From Flavobacterium gillisiae (GTDB taxonomy: Bacteria > Bacteroidota > Bacteroidia > Flavobacteriales > Flavobacteriaceae), in contig NZ_FNRD01000009.1 of assembly GCF_900107635.1 (NCBI RefSeq), forward strand, positions 155,862 to 219,861: a DNA stretch of 64,000 bases. Reading direction: 5' to 3'. Shown one piece after another: positions 33,688-42,995 of this stretch. A program made the translations under genes and the position numbers. How positions within the stretch are numbered: the stretch's first letter is position 1; each line of letters starts with the position of its first letter. The notes beneath the pieces are model-generated. The model worked only from the letters and a program-made list of their open reading frames with translations. It searched no databases and was not told the origin of the DNA.

Positions 33688-34440
33688 ATGACAAGAAGTT
33701 TTCCTAAAGCAAGTATCTCTTTTGTTAGCAGAACTATACTTTCATTGTGCCTTTTAATATTCTGCAAGACTTCTGCTCAAGAAATTAGCGGAAAACAACT
33801 ATTGGAACGAGCGATTCATTATCACGACCCACAGGGCAATTGGGATCATTTTGCAGGAAAACTAACTGTAGGTATGACAATGCCAAGCGGTACCGAACGT
33901 TTAAGTGAAATAAGTATTGATTTTCCAAATCAGCATTTTAAAATTCGTACGATTAAGAACGACAAAACTGTTGAATACAGTGTCACTAATGGTAAATTTT
34001 TATTGAGTCTGGATGGTAAAAGTAACTTTACTGAAGAGGAAATAAAAACTTTCAACCTTACCGAAGCGCGAACTAAATTCATGCAAAACTACTATACTTA
34101 CTTATACGGCTTACCTATGAAGCTTAAAGACCCTGGAACCATTATTGATTCAGTAGTGGAGAGAAGAGAGTTCTTAGGAAAGGAGTATCTTGTTTTAAAA
34201 GTAAAATATGAAGAAGGCGTAGGTAAAGATTCCTGGTTCTTCTATTTTAACCCTAAAACATATGCTTTAAAAGTATATCAGTTTTACCATGATGAAACTA
34301 AAAAAGACGGTGAATATATCCTTCTGAGTGACGAAGAAACTTTTTCTGGAATCAAAATACCTAAAATTAGAGCTTGGTACGTCAACAAAGATGAAAGCTA
34401 TTTAGCTACAGATACCCTTACAAAGATTAGTAAATTATAA
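33688..34440 (+). CDS. secreted protein, DUF6503-like
   Basis: 250 residues. A basic N-terminus followed by RTILSLCLLIFCKTSAQ gives a signal peptide. The start of the mature part (ISGKQLLERAIHYHDPQGNWDHFAG) and the beta-rich remainder match a Bacteroidota family I recall as DUF6503, with a LolA/outer-membrane-lipoprotein-sorting-like look; no function is established. It probably shares the gpsA transcript, since a terminator follows it and no clear -7 box precedes it. Confidence 0.75.
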   Translation: MTRSFPKASISFVSRTILSLCLLIFCKTSAQEISGKQLLERAIHYHDPQGNWDHFAGKLTVGMTMPSGTERLSEISIDFPNQHFKIRTIKNDKTVEYSVTNGKFLLSLDGKSNFTEEEIKTFNLTEARTKFMQNYYTYLYGLPMKLKDPGTIIDSVVERREFLGKEYLVLKVKYEEGVGKDSWFFYFNPKTYALKVYQFYHDETKKDGEYILLSDEETFSGIKIPKIRAWYVNKDESYLATDTLTKISKL

Positions 34441-34495
34441 GAAAGTCAGCTGCTGTTTTTAGTAGTACAATTTTTATTCAAGCTAATTTTAAAAA

Positions 34496-34543
34496 TAAAA
34501 AGCAGCTATTTCCTTTAAAATTAGGACATAGCTGCTTTTTTTT
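34496..34543 (+). terminator. intrinsic terminator
   Basis: AAAAAGCAGCTAT / ATAGCTGCTTTTTTTT with a 19-base loop, after the DUF6503-like gene and facing the convergent 135-residue gene. Confidence 0.82.
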
Positions 34544-34562
34544 ATTGTCGTTTAAAATACAG

Positions 34563-34970
34563 TTATCTCACAATAACACCGTCTACAAATAAAAGAGGAA
34601 CTTCTTCCACATCCTTTTCATTAATAGAATTAGCTTTAAAGATAAATTTCTTATCGTATAATTTATTTCCAATGAAAAAGGTCACCATGAACTCATTGTT
34701 GAGCACTAAAACGCTTTTTTCTAACATTTCGATTTTCACCACCGAAACCGAAGGCACTTCCACAAAAGCATGACGCAACAATGATGTTTTTTTCATTTCG
34801 CCATCGATAGTTCCAAATGCTTTAGAAACAACCATCACACTTTCAATAAGAAAATCACTGTCGTTTACTAAATAAGCGTACCAAACCTTTTCCATAAAGT
34901 CGTCACTCCATTCTTGGACTGCGGCTAGGAAAACGTTCTCGACTTCAGGGATTATAATGTCTTTTTTCAT
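34563..34970 (-). CDS. conserved hypothetical protein
   Basis: 135 residues, cytoplasmic by composition (no signal or membrane segment). The N-terminus KKDIIIPEVENVFLAAVQEW and the C-terminus VPLLFVDGVIVR look well conserved in form, but I recognise no domain. It lies downstream of pheS on the same strand, separated by a 155-base gap containing a dispersed 3' element. Confidence 0.7.
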   Translation of the reverse strand: MKKDIIIPEVENVFLAAVQEWSDDFMEKVWYAYLVNDSDFLIESVMVVSKAFGTIDGEMKKTSLLRHAFVEVPSVSVVKIEMLEKSVLVLNNEFMVTFFIGNKLYDKKFIFKANSINEKDVEEVPLLFVDGVIVR

Positions 34971-35025
34971 TGCTGATTTTTTGCCTCGATACCTCGAAGC
35001 ACTTATATTGTATAATTCAGTACTC

Positions 35026-35109
35026 CTAGCCCAGATAGAAGTGAAAATCCTTTTGTTGTTTTTCTTTAAAACAAGAAAAGATTGTAACGAATAGCTGGAA
35101 ATAGCTCCA
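35026..35109 (-). repeat. dispersed 3' element, copy 3
   Basis: In the sense of pheS (minus strand) it begins GGAGCTATTTCCAGCTATTCG and ends TATCTGGGCTAGG, with a central hairpin-forming AAAGAAAAAC region. It starts 18 bases past the pheS stop. Confidence 0.7.
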
Positions 35110-35125
35110 AATTCTTCTTTTAATT

Positions 35126-36145
35126 TTAAATAGTAGCTTTAAATTGCTCTAAGAAACGAATGTCATTTTCATAAAACATACGAATATCACCAATTTGATA
35201 GTTCAACATAGCGATTCTTTCAATTCCCATTCCGAAAGCGAAACCAGTGTATTCTTCTGGATCGATACCACAATTTTTTAGGACATTAGGATCTACCATA
35301 CCACAACCACCAATTTCTAACCAACCGGTTCCTTTGGTAATTCTATAATCCGTTTCGGTTTTTAAACCCCAATAAATATCAATTTCGGCACTAGGTTCCG
35401 TAAACGGAAAATAGGACGGACGCAAGCGTATTTTTGATTTCCCAAACATCTCTTTGGTGAAATGCAATAAGGTTTGCTTCAAGTCGGCAAAAGAAACATC
35501 TTTATCAATGTACAAGCCTTCTACTTGGTGAAATATACAGTGAGAGCGCGATGAAACGGCCTCGTTACGAAAAACTCTTCCCGGACAAATCGTTCTAATA
35601 GGTGGTTTATTCTCCTCCATGTAACGCACTTGTACAGATGAAGTATGCGTACGCAACAAAATATCTGGATCAGTCTGAATGAAAAAAGTATCTTGCATGT
35701 CACGCGCCGGATGGTATTCTGGAAGGTTTAATGCAGTGAAATTATGCCAGTCATCTTCAATTTCTGGCCCTTCAGAAACATTAAAACCAATATTAGAAAA
35801 AATATCTATAATCTGGTTTTTTACTAATGAAATAGGATGACGAGAACCAATTGTTATCGGTTCAGACGAACGTGTTAAATCACCATAAAAACCTTTAGTT
35901 TCTTCTTTGTTTTCGAATGCTTCCTGAATGCTTTTTACTTTTTCTTCTGCCGAAGTTTTAAGTAAATTGATTACTTGTCCAAATTCCTTTTTTTGATCAT
36001 TAGGAACATTCTTAAATTCGGCAAAAAGCTCTTTTAAAAGGCCTTTACTTCCAAGAAATTTAATTCTAAATGTCTCTAATTCTGCTTTATCTTGTGTTGA
36101 GAATGCTTGCGCTTCCCCAATATATTCTTTTATCTTGTCTATCAT
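35126..36145 (-). CDS. pheS: phenylalanine--tRNA ligase alpha subunit
   Basis: Catalytic subunit of the (alpha-beta)2 class II synthetase, about 339 residues. Motif 2 region RTHTSSVQVRYM...RTICPGRVFRNE and motif 3 GFAFGMGIERIAML are intact, with the N-terminal coiled coil before them. pheT is not adjacent, which is normal in this phylum. Two Met codons are possible (36151 and 36145); MIDKIKEYI fits the family best. A TAAATTTG box lies just upstream. Confidence 0.97.
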   Translation of the reverse strand: MIDKIKEYIGEAQAFSTQDKAELETFRIKFLGSKGLLKELFAEFKNVPNDQKKEFGQVINLLKTSAEEKVKSIQEAFENKEETKGFYGDLTRSSEPITIGSRHPISLVKNQIIDIFSNIGFNVSEGPEIEDDWHNFTALNLPEYHPARDMQDTFFIQTDPDILLRTHTSSVQVRYMEENKPPIRTICPGRVFRNEAVSSRSHCIFHQVEGLYIDKDVSFADLKQTLLHFTKEMFGKSKIRLRPSYFPFTEPSAEIDIYWGLKTETDYRITKGTGWLEIGGCGMVDPNVLKNCGIDPEEYTGFAFGMGIERIAMLNYQIGDIRMFYENDIRFLEQFKATI

Positions 36146-36167
36146 TTTCATCCAATAATTGAGAGCG

Positions 36168-36175
36168 CAAATTTA
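36168..36175 (-). promoter_or_regulatory. -7 box TAAATTTG for pheS
   Basis: Exact TAnnTTTG match, 23 bases before the pheS start used here. Confidence 0.5.
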
Positions 36176-36258
36176 CAAAAATTTGTTTCAGGTTTAAAGT
36201 TTAAATTTCAAAGTTTAGCCTATAGCTTATTAATTCATCTATTTTTATCGAAAAGTGA

Positions 36259-36615
36259 TTACTTAATCAACTCTCTTTCGATAAAATAACTCACGATAGC
36301 TTCTTTCATTAACACTGATTGCTCACCCGCTTTAAGTGTTGGCAGCTCCTCTTTAACGCGATAATGCGGCCAACCTTCATCATCGAAAAATTCGAATTCA
36401 TAGAATCCATAAGGTTCTAATAATCGGCAAATCGCGATATGCATTAGGTTTAGTTTTTCGTCTTTTTTATATTCACGGTGTACTTTCCCGAGTTCTTGAA
36501 CCCCTATCAAATAAATGATGGCATCTAAATCTAAGTCTTCTCCTTGTGAAAATTGATTAGAAAGTATATCTACAAGCTGTTCCCAGCGTTCTTTAAGTTG
36601 GTTGTCTCTTGACAT
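36259..36615 (-). CDS. conserved hypothetical protein (Bacteroidota)
   Basis: 118 residues, soluble and acidic, starting MSRDNQLKERWEQLVDILSNQF. The central helix pair (DAIIYLIGVQELGKVHREYKKDEKLNLMHIAICRLL) and the FFDDEGWPHY motif near 78-87 look like a conserved family, but I know no function. It stands between pheS and the divergent cvpA. Confidence 0.72.
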   Translation of the reverse strand: MSRDNQLKERWEQLVDILSNQFSQGEDLDLDAIIYLIGVQELGKVHREYKKDEKLNLMHIAICRLLEPYGFYEFEFFDDEGWPHYRVKEELPTLKAGEQSVLMKEAIVSYFIERELIK

Positions 36616-36632
36616 TTTTTTAGAAAATAAAA

Positions 36633-36838
36633 TAAAGAATAAAGAGAAAAGGCTTCATTCTTTGAGTTTGAAAAATTTGATTTTGACAAAGATAGCAACT
36701 ACGTTTTTGACTTCGGGATTTTCTATTCTCTATTTTCTTTATTCTTTTAATGACTTTAATCTTTTGCGTTCTTTTATCTCTGTTCTTCCGTCTATTTTCT
36801 ATATTCTTCTATCTTTGCTTTATTCTCTTTATTCTTTA
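36633..36838. repeat. inverted repeat with internal ATTCT-rich repeats upstream of cvpA
   Basis: A 16-bp perfect inverted pair (TAAAGAATAAAGAGAA at 36633-36648 and its complement at 36823-36838) encloses about 174 bases that contain further TTCTATTTTCT/TTTATTCTTT variants on the plus strand. The stretch is strongly pyrimidine-biased and abuts the cvpA start. It may be a leader RNA or a decayed small mobile element. Confidence 0.5.
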
Positions 36839-36841
36839 ACT

Positions 36842-37357
36842 ATGAGTTTTTTAGATATTGTTTTGGGTGCATTACTTCTATATGCTTTATTCAAAGGCAT
36901 GAAAAATGGGCTTTTTATTGAACTGGCTTCGTTAATTTCTCTTATTTTAGGAATATATATGGCTATAAAATTCTCTTATATGATAAGAGCAATACTTGCC
37001 AATCACGTTTCTTGGTCACCAAAATATATTGAAATAATCGCTTTTGGCCTCACTTTTATTGGAGTAGTATTGGCTGTTCATCTATTGGCAAAAGTTCTGA
37101 CCGGCATTATGGACTTTGCGTTCTTAGGTATATTCAATAAACTGGCAGGAGGTGTTTTTAGTGTTCTAAAAACCATTTTGCTTTTAAGCGTTGTAATTAA
37201 TCTTTTTCAGAAGGTCAATATAAACAACATGATTGCAAAAGAAGAGACGCTCAATAAATCTATGTTTTACAACCCCATTCAAGACGTTTCAAAATACATT
37301 TATCCTTCTTTAGAAAAGTGGTATACTGATTTTAGAGAAACGAAGAAGTCAGAATAG
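36842..37357 (+). CDS. cvpA: CvpA-family membrane protein
   Basis: 171 residues, four membrane segments. Starts MSFLDIVLGALLLYALFKGMKNGLFIELASLISLILGIY, the CvpA signature. E. coli CvpA is needed for colicin V production and for tolerance of certain stresses; the mechanism is unclear. The frame is open 80 codons further upstream, but that part is the low-complexity inverted-repeat leader, so I start at 36842. Confidence 0.88.
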   Translation: MSFLDIVLGALLLYALFKGMKNGLFIELASLISLILGIYMAIKFSYMIRAILANHVSWSPKYIEIIAFGLTFIGVVLAVHLLAKVLTGIMDFAFLGIFNKLAGGVFSVLKTILLLSVVINLFQKVNINNMIAKEETLNKSMFYNPIQDVSKYIYPSLEKWYTDFRETKKSE

Positions 37358-37393
37358 TATTTGATTTTAAAGTATTTGGGTAGTACAGAAAAA

Positions 37394-38137
37394 CTACTTC
37401 ACTTCTTTGATAGCAGTATTTTCAATCCAACCTTCGGTACCGTCCGTTAACTGGACTTTTTTCCAGTTGTCTACTTTTTCTTCTACGTATACTTTTGTCC
37501 CTTCGTGAAGCACGAAAATAACGGAACTTCCTTTTTGTGGTTCGCTTCTTACCTCTGCAATTTCGGCAAAAACAATCGCTGGTTTTTCATTATCGTAATG
37601 GCTTTTTTCGAAAATAGCAGCCGCAACTACTATGAAAATGAAAACAACAAGTGCAAACATAACAAAAAACGAAATCCTTTTTACTACCGTAGTTTCTGAA
37701 AAATAATACCCTAAAAAAGCAAGTAAAAATGAAATTGCTAATCCTACAGCAATCCAAGCCCAAGTATTGTAATGGTAAATTGCGGTGAAATCACGAAGTA
37801 ACTTGGCAAACCCCACTTTTGGGACCACCTTTACTTCATCAATAGTTCGTTTTTGAGCAAACCTAAGGTTATTTGCAACTTCACGGTCATTTGGACTCAA
37901 TACCAATGCTTTCTCGTAGCTATAAATTGCCGGCGCTACTTTATTCAATTTATAGTAGCAGTTCCCAAGGTTAAAATACAATTCTGAAGAATGTTGGTTT
38001 GTTTTCAGCACACTTCCATAAGCATCAATGGCTTGCTCGTATTTTCCTGCTTTATACAAATCATTCCCCGTTTCAAAGCCATTTTGGGCAAAGAAAACTT
38101 GAGTAGTCAATACTAATATATAAAAAATATTCTTCAT
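37394..38137 (-). CDS. batE: BatE: TPR plus SH3 membrane protein
   Basis: 247 residues: signal peptide, three TPR-like units (about 20-95; GNDLYKAGKYEQAIDAYGSVL, ELYFNLGNCYYKLNKVAPAIYSYEKAL), two membrane helices (about 125-170) and a C-terminal bacterial SH3 domain (EVRSEPQKGSSVIFVLHEGTKV ... GTEGWIENTAIKEV). The last gene of the Bat operon. Bat proteins were linked to aerotolerance in Bacteroides fragilis and to envelope stress elsewhere; the molecular role is unknown. Confidence 0.88.
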   Translation of the reverse strand: MKNIFYILVLTTQVFFAQNGFETGNDLYKAGKYEQAIDAYGSVLKTNQHSSELYFNLGNCYYKLNKVAPAIYSYEKALVLSPNDREVANNLRFAQKRTIDEVKVVPKVGFAKLLRDFTAIYHYNTWAWIAVGLAISFLLAFLGYYFSETTVVKRISFFVMFALVVFIFIVVAAAIFEKSHYDNEKPAIVFAEIAEVRSEPQKGSSVIFVLHEGTKVYVEEKVDNWKKVQLTDGTEGWIENTAIKEVK

Positions 38138-38177
38138 TTTTTCGGATGGTCAATTACAAATTATTTGTTGTCAATTT

Positions 38178-39926
38178 TTATATCTGCTTTTCCAAATCAG
38201 AAATTATCGACACTGCTTTATCATAATCTTTTTGGATGGTCGCACTAGATGAAGGTGCGTATCGCGCAATTTCACAATTCTCAGTCAACGCAATAAAATC
38301 ATCCACCGCAACAGGGTTTGCATTCCTAGTCAACAAAAGGTCTTTGATATTATCTTTACTCATCTCTGAAGTTTCAATATGTAATTTGGCTTTCAAAAAG
38401 TTGTGCATTGCCTTTTCAAGGGCGACATAAAACGGCTCTTTATTATTAATCTGCTTTTTAGCTTCTGATAAATATTTCTTTGCCAGTTTATTATTTCTTC
38501 TTATCCTATTCCCTACTACATCTCCATCAATTGCTTCTTTTTTCTTCTTAAGCAATACAATTATCGGTAGCATCAAGAAAGGAAAAAATAATAACCCATA
38601 GAACAATTGAGAACCAAAGAAATCATCCTTAGCAACCGCGACCAGATTTGTTTTCAATTTAATAAACTTAAACTGCTCTGTAGCTGAAATTTTATTTTTA
38701 CCGTTTTCTCCATTTGAAGCAGTAGCGTCAGTCGCAGTGGGCCCATCTAAAATCGTAATCATAATCTCTGGAGAGCTTATGGTTTTGTATTTTCCTGATC
38801 CAAGGTCAAAATAAGAGAACTGCATTGGTTTTACTGGATAATTTCCTTTGTACTGCGGTATAATCGCATAACTATCAGAAATTTTTCCCGATGTTCCCGC
38901 CAATGTAGTGTTCACGTTTTCACTGTGAACCGCATCGTACATTTCTAATGCATTTGGAACAACCGGTTTTGGTAAATTGAATAACTTCATATTCCCTTTT
39001 CCGGTAACACTTACAATCAAGTCAAGGCTTTCCCCATTTTTCAAACTCGTTTTTGTAGGCGTCACTTTAAAATCAAAATTCCCTACAGCGCCTGAAAAAT
39101 CAACTGGCTTCCCTGCTTCAGGAAGTGCTTTTACATTGATTGTTTTAGCACCTGCAGATACTCTTTTACTATCATCCGCTATGACAACACGTCCATAAAC
39201 GTCCCTACGGTTCGTAGGTAACTGCACATCGATATCCAATGACAATGGCTCGATAGTTAGCTTACCTGATTTTTGTGGATATAAAACTGCTTTTTTAAGT
39301 ACGATATAACGATAACGTTCCCCTTTGAACATTCCTTCTTCGGCGACTAATTGTTTAATATCAATATTTTGACTCCAAAAATCATTGTATTTTGGTTTGT
39401 TCAGCTCTCTAAAATTGCTTATCCCAATATTATTGCTGAAATACAATTTATAAACTACCGTTATAGGCTCATTTACATAAGGATTTGTTTTAGAAATATC
39501 AGCAATTAAATACAGGTTGTTGTCTGCAGAAATACTGGTATCGTTAGGATCTCTAGGCTGTTCAACCGCAGCGGTAACATTTATTTTTACTGGAGTAGTT
39601 TTATAAACCTGTCCATTGTATTCAATAGTAGCCTGCTTGATGGTAAGGTTTCCTTTTTGATTAGGTACAAGGTAATATGAGTATACCTTTTCAAAAGTAC
39701 TTCTTCCGTTTATCCATGACTGACTCACTTGTTGACTCGGCCCAGCAATAACTCTGAATCCGTCAAAAGAAGGTTGATTAAAATTATCTCCATCGATGTT
39801 CATAGCAAAATCAACCCGCAGTCTTTCGTTTAGCCCAAGCGTGGTTTTACTCACTTTAGTCTCAAATTGTATTTGAGCTATAAGTCCTTGAAAACTTAAC
39901 AGTATTAAAATTAAATATCTTTTCAT
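38178..39926 (-). CDS. batD: BatD, oxygen-tolerance family protein
   Basis: 582 residues. The signal peptide is followed by immunoglobulin-like repeats (QIQFETKVSKTTLGLNERLRVDF..., NPYVNEPITVVYKLYFS, PTKTSLKNGESLDLIVSVTGKGNMKL), one membrane helix (about 445-465) and a helical cytoplasmic tail. This is the BatD (oxygen tolerance) layout. It sits between batC and batE with short gaps, in the operon that runs from moxR. Confidence 0.92.
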   Translation of the reverse strand: MKRYLILILLSFQGLIAQIQFETKVSKTTLGLNERLRVDFAMNIDGDNFNQPSFDGFRVIAGPSQQVSQSWINGRSTFEKVYSYYLVPNQKGNLTIKQATIEYNGQVYKTTPVKINVTAAVEQPRDPNDTSISADNNLYLIADISKTNPYVNEPITVVYKLYFSNNIGISNFRELNKPKYNDFWSQNIDIKQLVAEEGMFKGERYRYIVLKKAVLYPQKSGKLTIEPLSLDIDVQLPTNRRDVYGRVVIADDSKRVSAGAKTINVKALPEAGKPVDFSGAVGNFDFKVTPTKTSLKNGESLDLIVSVTGKGNMKLFNLPKPVVPNALEMYDAVHSENVNTTLAGTSGKISDSYAIIPQYKGNYPVKPMQFSYFDLGSGKYKTISSPEIMITILDGPTATDATASNGENGKNKISATEQFKFIKLKTNLVAVAKDDFFGSQLFYGLLFFPFLMLPIIVLLKKKKEAIDGDVVGNRIRRNNKLAKKYLSEAKKQINNKEPFYVALEKAMHNFLKAKLHIETSEMSKDNIKDLLLTRNANPVAVDDFIALTENCEIARYAPSSSATIQKDYDKAVSIISDLEKQI

Positions 39927-40012
39927 CTTTTATCCAACCCTTATCTTTCCTTTCGGATTTATTTTATTCTCCGTTTTATTTCTGTAATTTATTCTCCTTC
40001 AGATAAATTTAA

Positions 40013-40792
40013 TTACCAGTCTTTTTCTGTTTTTACTGGTTTTCCTTGTACTTTTTGGGCATTAACTTTATCTTGAATTTTCTTTTCTTCATTATTCACG
40101 GCATCCAAAAGATTTTCTAATCGTTGTTTAGAAATTCCTCCAGGCTGTGGTTTTGGTTTCTCTTGATCTTTGGGCTTATTATCTTTGTTATTCCCATCTT
40201 TTTTATCCTTATCCTTGTCATCTCCCTTGTCGTCTTTCTTATCCTTATCTTTATCTCCGTCTTTTTTATCTTTGTCTTTCTTGTCCTGATCTTTTTTGTC
40301 TTTGTCCTTTTTATCTTTATCGTCTTTATTCTTATCGTCCTTAGGCGGATTTTCTTTCAGCATTTTTTTTGCCAATGCGTAATTGTATCTTGTTTCGTCA
40401 TCAGAAGGATCATTGCGCAGCGCATTTTTATATGCCTCAACAGCCTCAGTGTAATTTTTCTCTTTCATAAACACATTCCCTATATTATGAAACGCTTTGT
40501 GTTTCTGAGGTCTTGATTTAGTGCTTTTAATTGCTTTGGCGTAAGCGAACTTAGCTTCAGATGCTTGATTTTGTTTATAAATGGAGTTTCCTAAATTATA
40601 AGGTGCAACAGTCCTGTTTGGAAATTTTGAATTTGAAATTCGGTAATCAGCTTCTGCATCCACAAATTTACTGTCTGCATATTCTTCATTTGCTTTAGCT
40701 AAACTTTTATCTTTCTCTTGTGCAAATACGCCTCCCAACCCTAAAAAGAGAAGTGAGAAAGAGATAAATATGTATTTTTTAAAATTTTTCAT
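40013..40792 (-). CDS. batC: BatC: TPR protein with long Lys/Asp-rich tract
   Basis: 259 residues: signal peptide (to about 25), TPR units (about 30-145), then a tract of roughly 70 residues (150-218) made almost only of Lys and Asp (KDKDKK units), then PKPQPGGISKQRLENLLDAVNNEEKKIQ, a tail I recognise from BatC. The tract is far more monotonous than the rest of the protein and its DNA is a GAT/AAA-type repeat, so its length probably varies between strains. Confidence 0.9.
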   Translation of the reverse strand: MKNFKKYIFISFSLLFLGLGGVFAQEKDKSLAKANEEYADSKFVDAEADYRISNSKFPNRTVAPYNLGNSIYKQNQASEAKFAYAKAIKSTKSRPQKHKAFHNIGNVFMKEKNYTEAVEAYKNALRNDPSDDETRYNYALAKKMLKENPPKDDKNKDDKDKKDKDKKDQDKKDKDKKDGDKDKDKKDDKGDDKDKDKKDGNNKDNKPKDQEKPKPQPGGISKQRLENLLDAVNNEEKKIQDKVNAQKVQGKPVKTEKDW

Positions 40793-40845
40793 TTTTATTA
40801 AATTATGCTATTCCTTACAAGTTGAACCCCTGAAAGAACAGGCAT

Positions 40846-41880
40846 TTATTTTTCTTCATTAAATAAATTCAACTTCTTCACCCAGCTCGTTTTCTTTTCC
40901 AACAAAAACAAATCTAAAAACAGCAACACAAAAGCGAATCCAAGAAACCATTGAAACTGCGATTGGAAATCGGCCATTTGCGTGGACTCAAATTCGGTCT
41001 TTTGAATTTTATCTAAGGTGTTCTTAATGTATGCTATCACTTCTTTAGTATTATTCCCATTGATATACCCCCCTTTGGTCGCTTTAGCGATCGTTTCCAG
41101 ACTGGCACGGTTCAATTTTGTCACAACAACTTCATCATTGTTGTCTCTTTGATAACTTTCTACAATACCATTTTTCTTCAAAGGAATCGTTCCTCCTTTT
41201 TCGGTTCCTATCCCTATAGTAATGATTCTCATTCCCTGCTTATTCGCTTCTTCCGCCGCCGCTTGGGCACCTTCAGAATGGTCTTCTCCGTCAGAAATTA
41301 GAATCAGCAACTTAGAGGTTTTGCTCTTATCGTCAAAATAGGTTGAAGACAGTTTTATCGCTTCATCTAGCGACGTTCCTTGTGAAGACACCATTTCGGT
41401 GTTCATGCTTTGCAGAAACATTTTTGCTACGCTGTAATCTGTAGTGATGGGCAATACCGGAAAAGCACTACCTGCATAGGCCACAATCCCTATTCTGTCA
41501 TTCCCTAATTGATTGATGATTTGCGAAACAATCTGCTTACTTTTTTCTAATCTGCTCGGAGCAACATCTTCGGCAAGCATACTTTTAGATACATCCATCG
41601 CAAAAACGATATCAATTCCTTCTCGTTTTACCGTTTCCATTTTAGTTCCAATTTTCGGATTTACCAATCCAAAAATCAATCCCACCAAAGCCAAAATAAT
41701 CACAACCAGTTTAAAAACAGGTTTAAAAACGGAAGATTCTGGACTCAATTTTTTTATTAATTCTAGATCCCCAAATTCCTTTTTCTTTTTTCTTTTCCAA
41801 TATAAATTGAATAAGAATAATACCACCACTAACGGCAGTAAAAAAAGTAAGTATAAATATTTTATTTCGTCTAATTCCAT
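40846..41880 (-). CDS. batB: BatB: von Willebrand A domain membrane protein
   Basis: 344 residues. Two N-terminal helices (about 8-27 and 56-73) and one C-terminal helix flank a VWA domain with an intact MIDAS motif (DVSKS, 96-100, and later ISDGEDHSEG). It faces the periplasm by family model and binds a divalent metal. Likely a partner of BatA in a membrane complex driven by the MoxR ATPase; inferred from the operon. Confidence 0.94.
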   Translation of the reverse strand: MELDEIKYLYLLFLLPLVVVLFLFNLYWKRKKKKEFGDLELIKKLSPESSVFKPVFKLVVIILALVGLIFGLVNPKIGTKMETVKREGIDIVFAMDVSKSMLAEDVAPSRLEKSKQIVSQIINQLGNDRIGIVAYAGSAFPVLPITTDYSVAKMFLQSMNTEMVSSQGTSLDEAIKLSSTYFDDKSKTSKLLILISDGEDHSEGAQAAAEEANKQGMRIITIGIGTEKGGTIPLKKNGIVESYQRDNNDEVVVTKLNRASLETIAKATKGGYINGNNTKEVIAYIKNTLDKIQKTEFESTQMADFQSQFQWFLGFAFVLLFLDLFLLEKKTSWVKKLNLFNEEK

Positions 41881-41954
41881 AATTTTCTAAATTCCAATCC
41901 CACATTCTCAGGACAAATTCCAAATTCCAAAAGTCAAATTCCAGTTTTCACATC

Positions 41955-41993
41955 CAGTCTCCCTTCCCTTTGGGGAGGGCCGGGGTGGGGATC
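41955..41993 (-). repeat. GC-rich palindromic repeat, copy 3
   Basis: On the minus strand GATCCCCACCCCGGCCCTCC followed by CCAAAGGGAAGGGAGAC begins right after the batA stop. Same CCCCxxGCCCTCC...AGGGAG plan as the other copies. AAATTCCAAAT words follow at 41884-41935. Confidence 0.7.
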
Positions 41994-42995
41994 CTATATA
42001 AAACTCTTATAAACTGTATTTCTTAATCCGATCTCGGCTAACAATAAGAAACCCGCAAGCCAAACGAAAGGCCTGTATTTCTCATCATAATCATAGAATT
42101 TTAATTCCTCAATTTCGGTCGTTTCCAGTTTATTGATTTCGCCATAAATTTCAGCCAACTTGCTGTTACTTGTTGCTCTAAAATAACGTCCATCTGTTTT
42201 ATTAGCGATGCTTTTCATCAATTTTTCATCAATTTCGACTTTCATCATTTTGAATAAAAACTCACCGTTTGGTCCCACCGCATATGGAAATTCTGCCATT
42301 CCGTTTGTTCCAATCCCAATGGTATATACTTTTATACCATATTGTTTTGCGATATCGGCTGCCGTTTCTGGCTCAATAAAACCTGAATTATTTACACCGT
42401 CTGTCAGCAGGATAATCACTTTACTTTTGGCTTTACTGTCTTTCAAACGGTTTACAGCTGTAGCTAAACCCATTCCTATTCCAGTACCATCCTGCAAAAC
42501 ATTATCGTATTTTATACTCTTGATGGCCTCAAGTACAACGGCTTTGTCACTGGTAACTGGAGTTTTTGTATAGGCTTCAGAAGCATAAACCACAAGCCCT
42601 ATTCTGTCATTAGGCCTTTCATCTGCAAAATCAGCTGCCACTCTTTTCAACGCTTCCATTCTGTTAGGCTTCAAATCTTTGGCAAGCATACTTCCTGACA
42701 CATCGACTGCCATGACGATGTCTATCCCTTTTGTGGTTTTAGTTTTGTTGCTTATGTCAACCGTTCTAGGTCTAGCCATAGCCACAATCAAAGAACTCAA
42801 TGCCGCTAACCTTAATACACTCAAATAAGGTTTTAGCTTTGCTAATAAAGATTCAGAAGATTTAAATCCCTTAATTGAACTTATTTTTAAGGTCGCTGAT
42901 TGATCGTTCCTTTTCATAAATAGCCAGACTATAGCTACTGGAATTAAAAGAAACAACCAGAAAAACTCAGGATTTAAAAATGTGATATTTCCCAT
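41994..42995 (-). CDS. batA: BatA: von Willebrand A domain membrane protein
   Basis: 333 residues with the same plan as BatB: helices at about 8-26 and 58-74, VWA domain with MIDAS DVSGS (98-102) and TDGVNNSG, and a C-terminal helix. Its start codon overlaps the end of the 542-residue gene, so translation is likely coupled. Confidence 0.95.
   Translation of the reverse strand: MGNITFLNPEFFWLFLLIPVAIVWLFMKRNDQSATLKISSIKGFKSSESLLAKLKPYLSVLRLAALSSLIVAMARPRTVDISNKTKTTKGIDIVMAVDVSGSMLAKDLKPNRMEALKRVAADFADERPNDRIGLVVYASEAYTKTPVTSDKAVVLEAIKSIKYDNVLQDGTGIGMGLATAVNRLKDSKAKSKVIILLTDGVNNSGFIEPETAADIAKQYGIKVYTIGIGTNGMAEFPYAVGPNGEFLFKMMKVEIDEKLMKSIANKTDGRYFRATSNSKLAEIYGEINKLETTEIEELKFYDYDEKYRPFVWLAGFLLLAEIGLRNTVYKSFI

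Noticed and set aside
36602..36841. 80-codon N-terminal extension of CvpA
   Set aside because: It is the translation of the inverted-repeat leader and is low complexity.
40139..40342. Regular DNA repeat that could suggest a CRISPR-like or satellite array
   Set aside because: It is in frame within batC, encodes K/D units and has no spacer structure.
40124..40516. 130-codon hydrophobic frame opposite batC
   Set aside because: It is the shadow of the Lys/Asp codon repeat (complement gives Phe, Leu, Ile, Val); low complexity and no start context.
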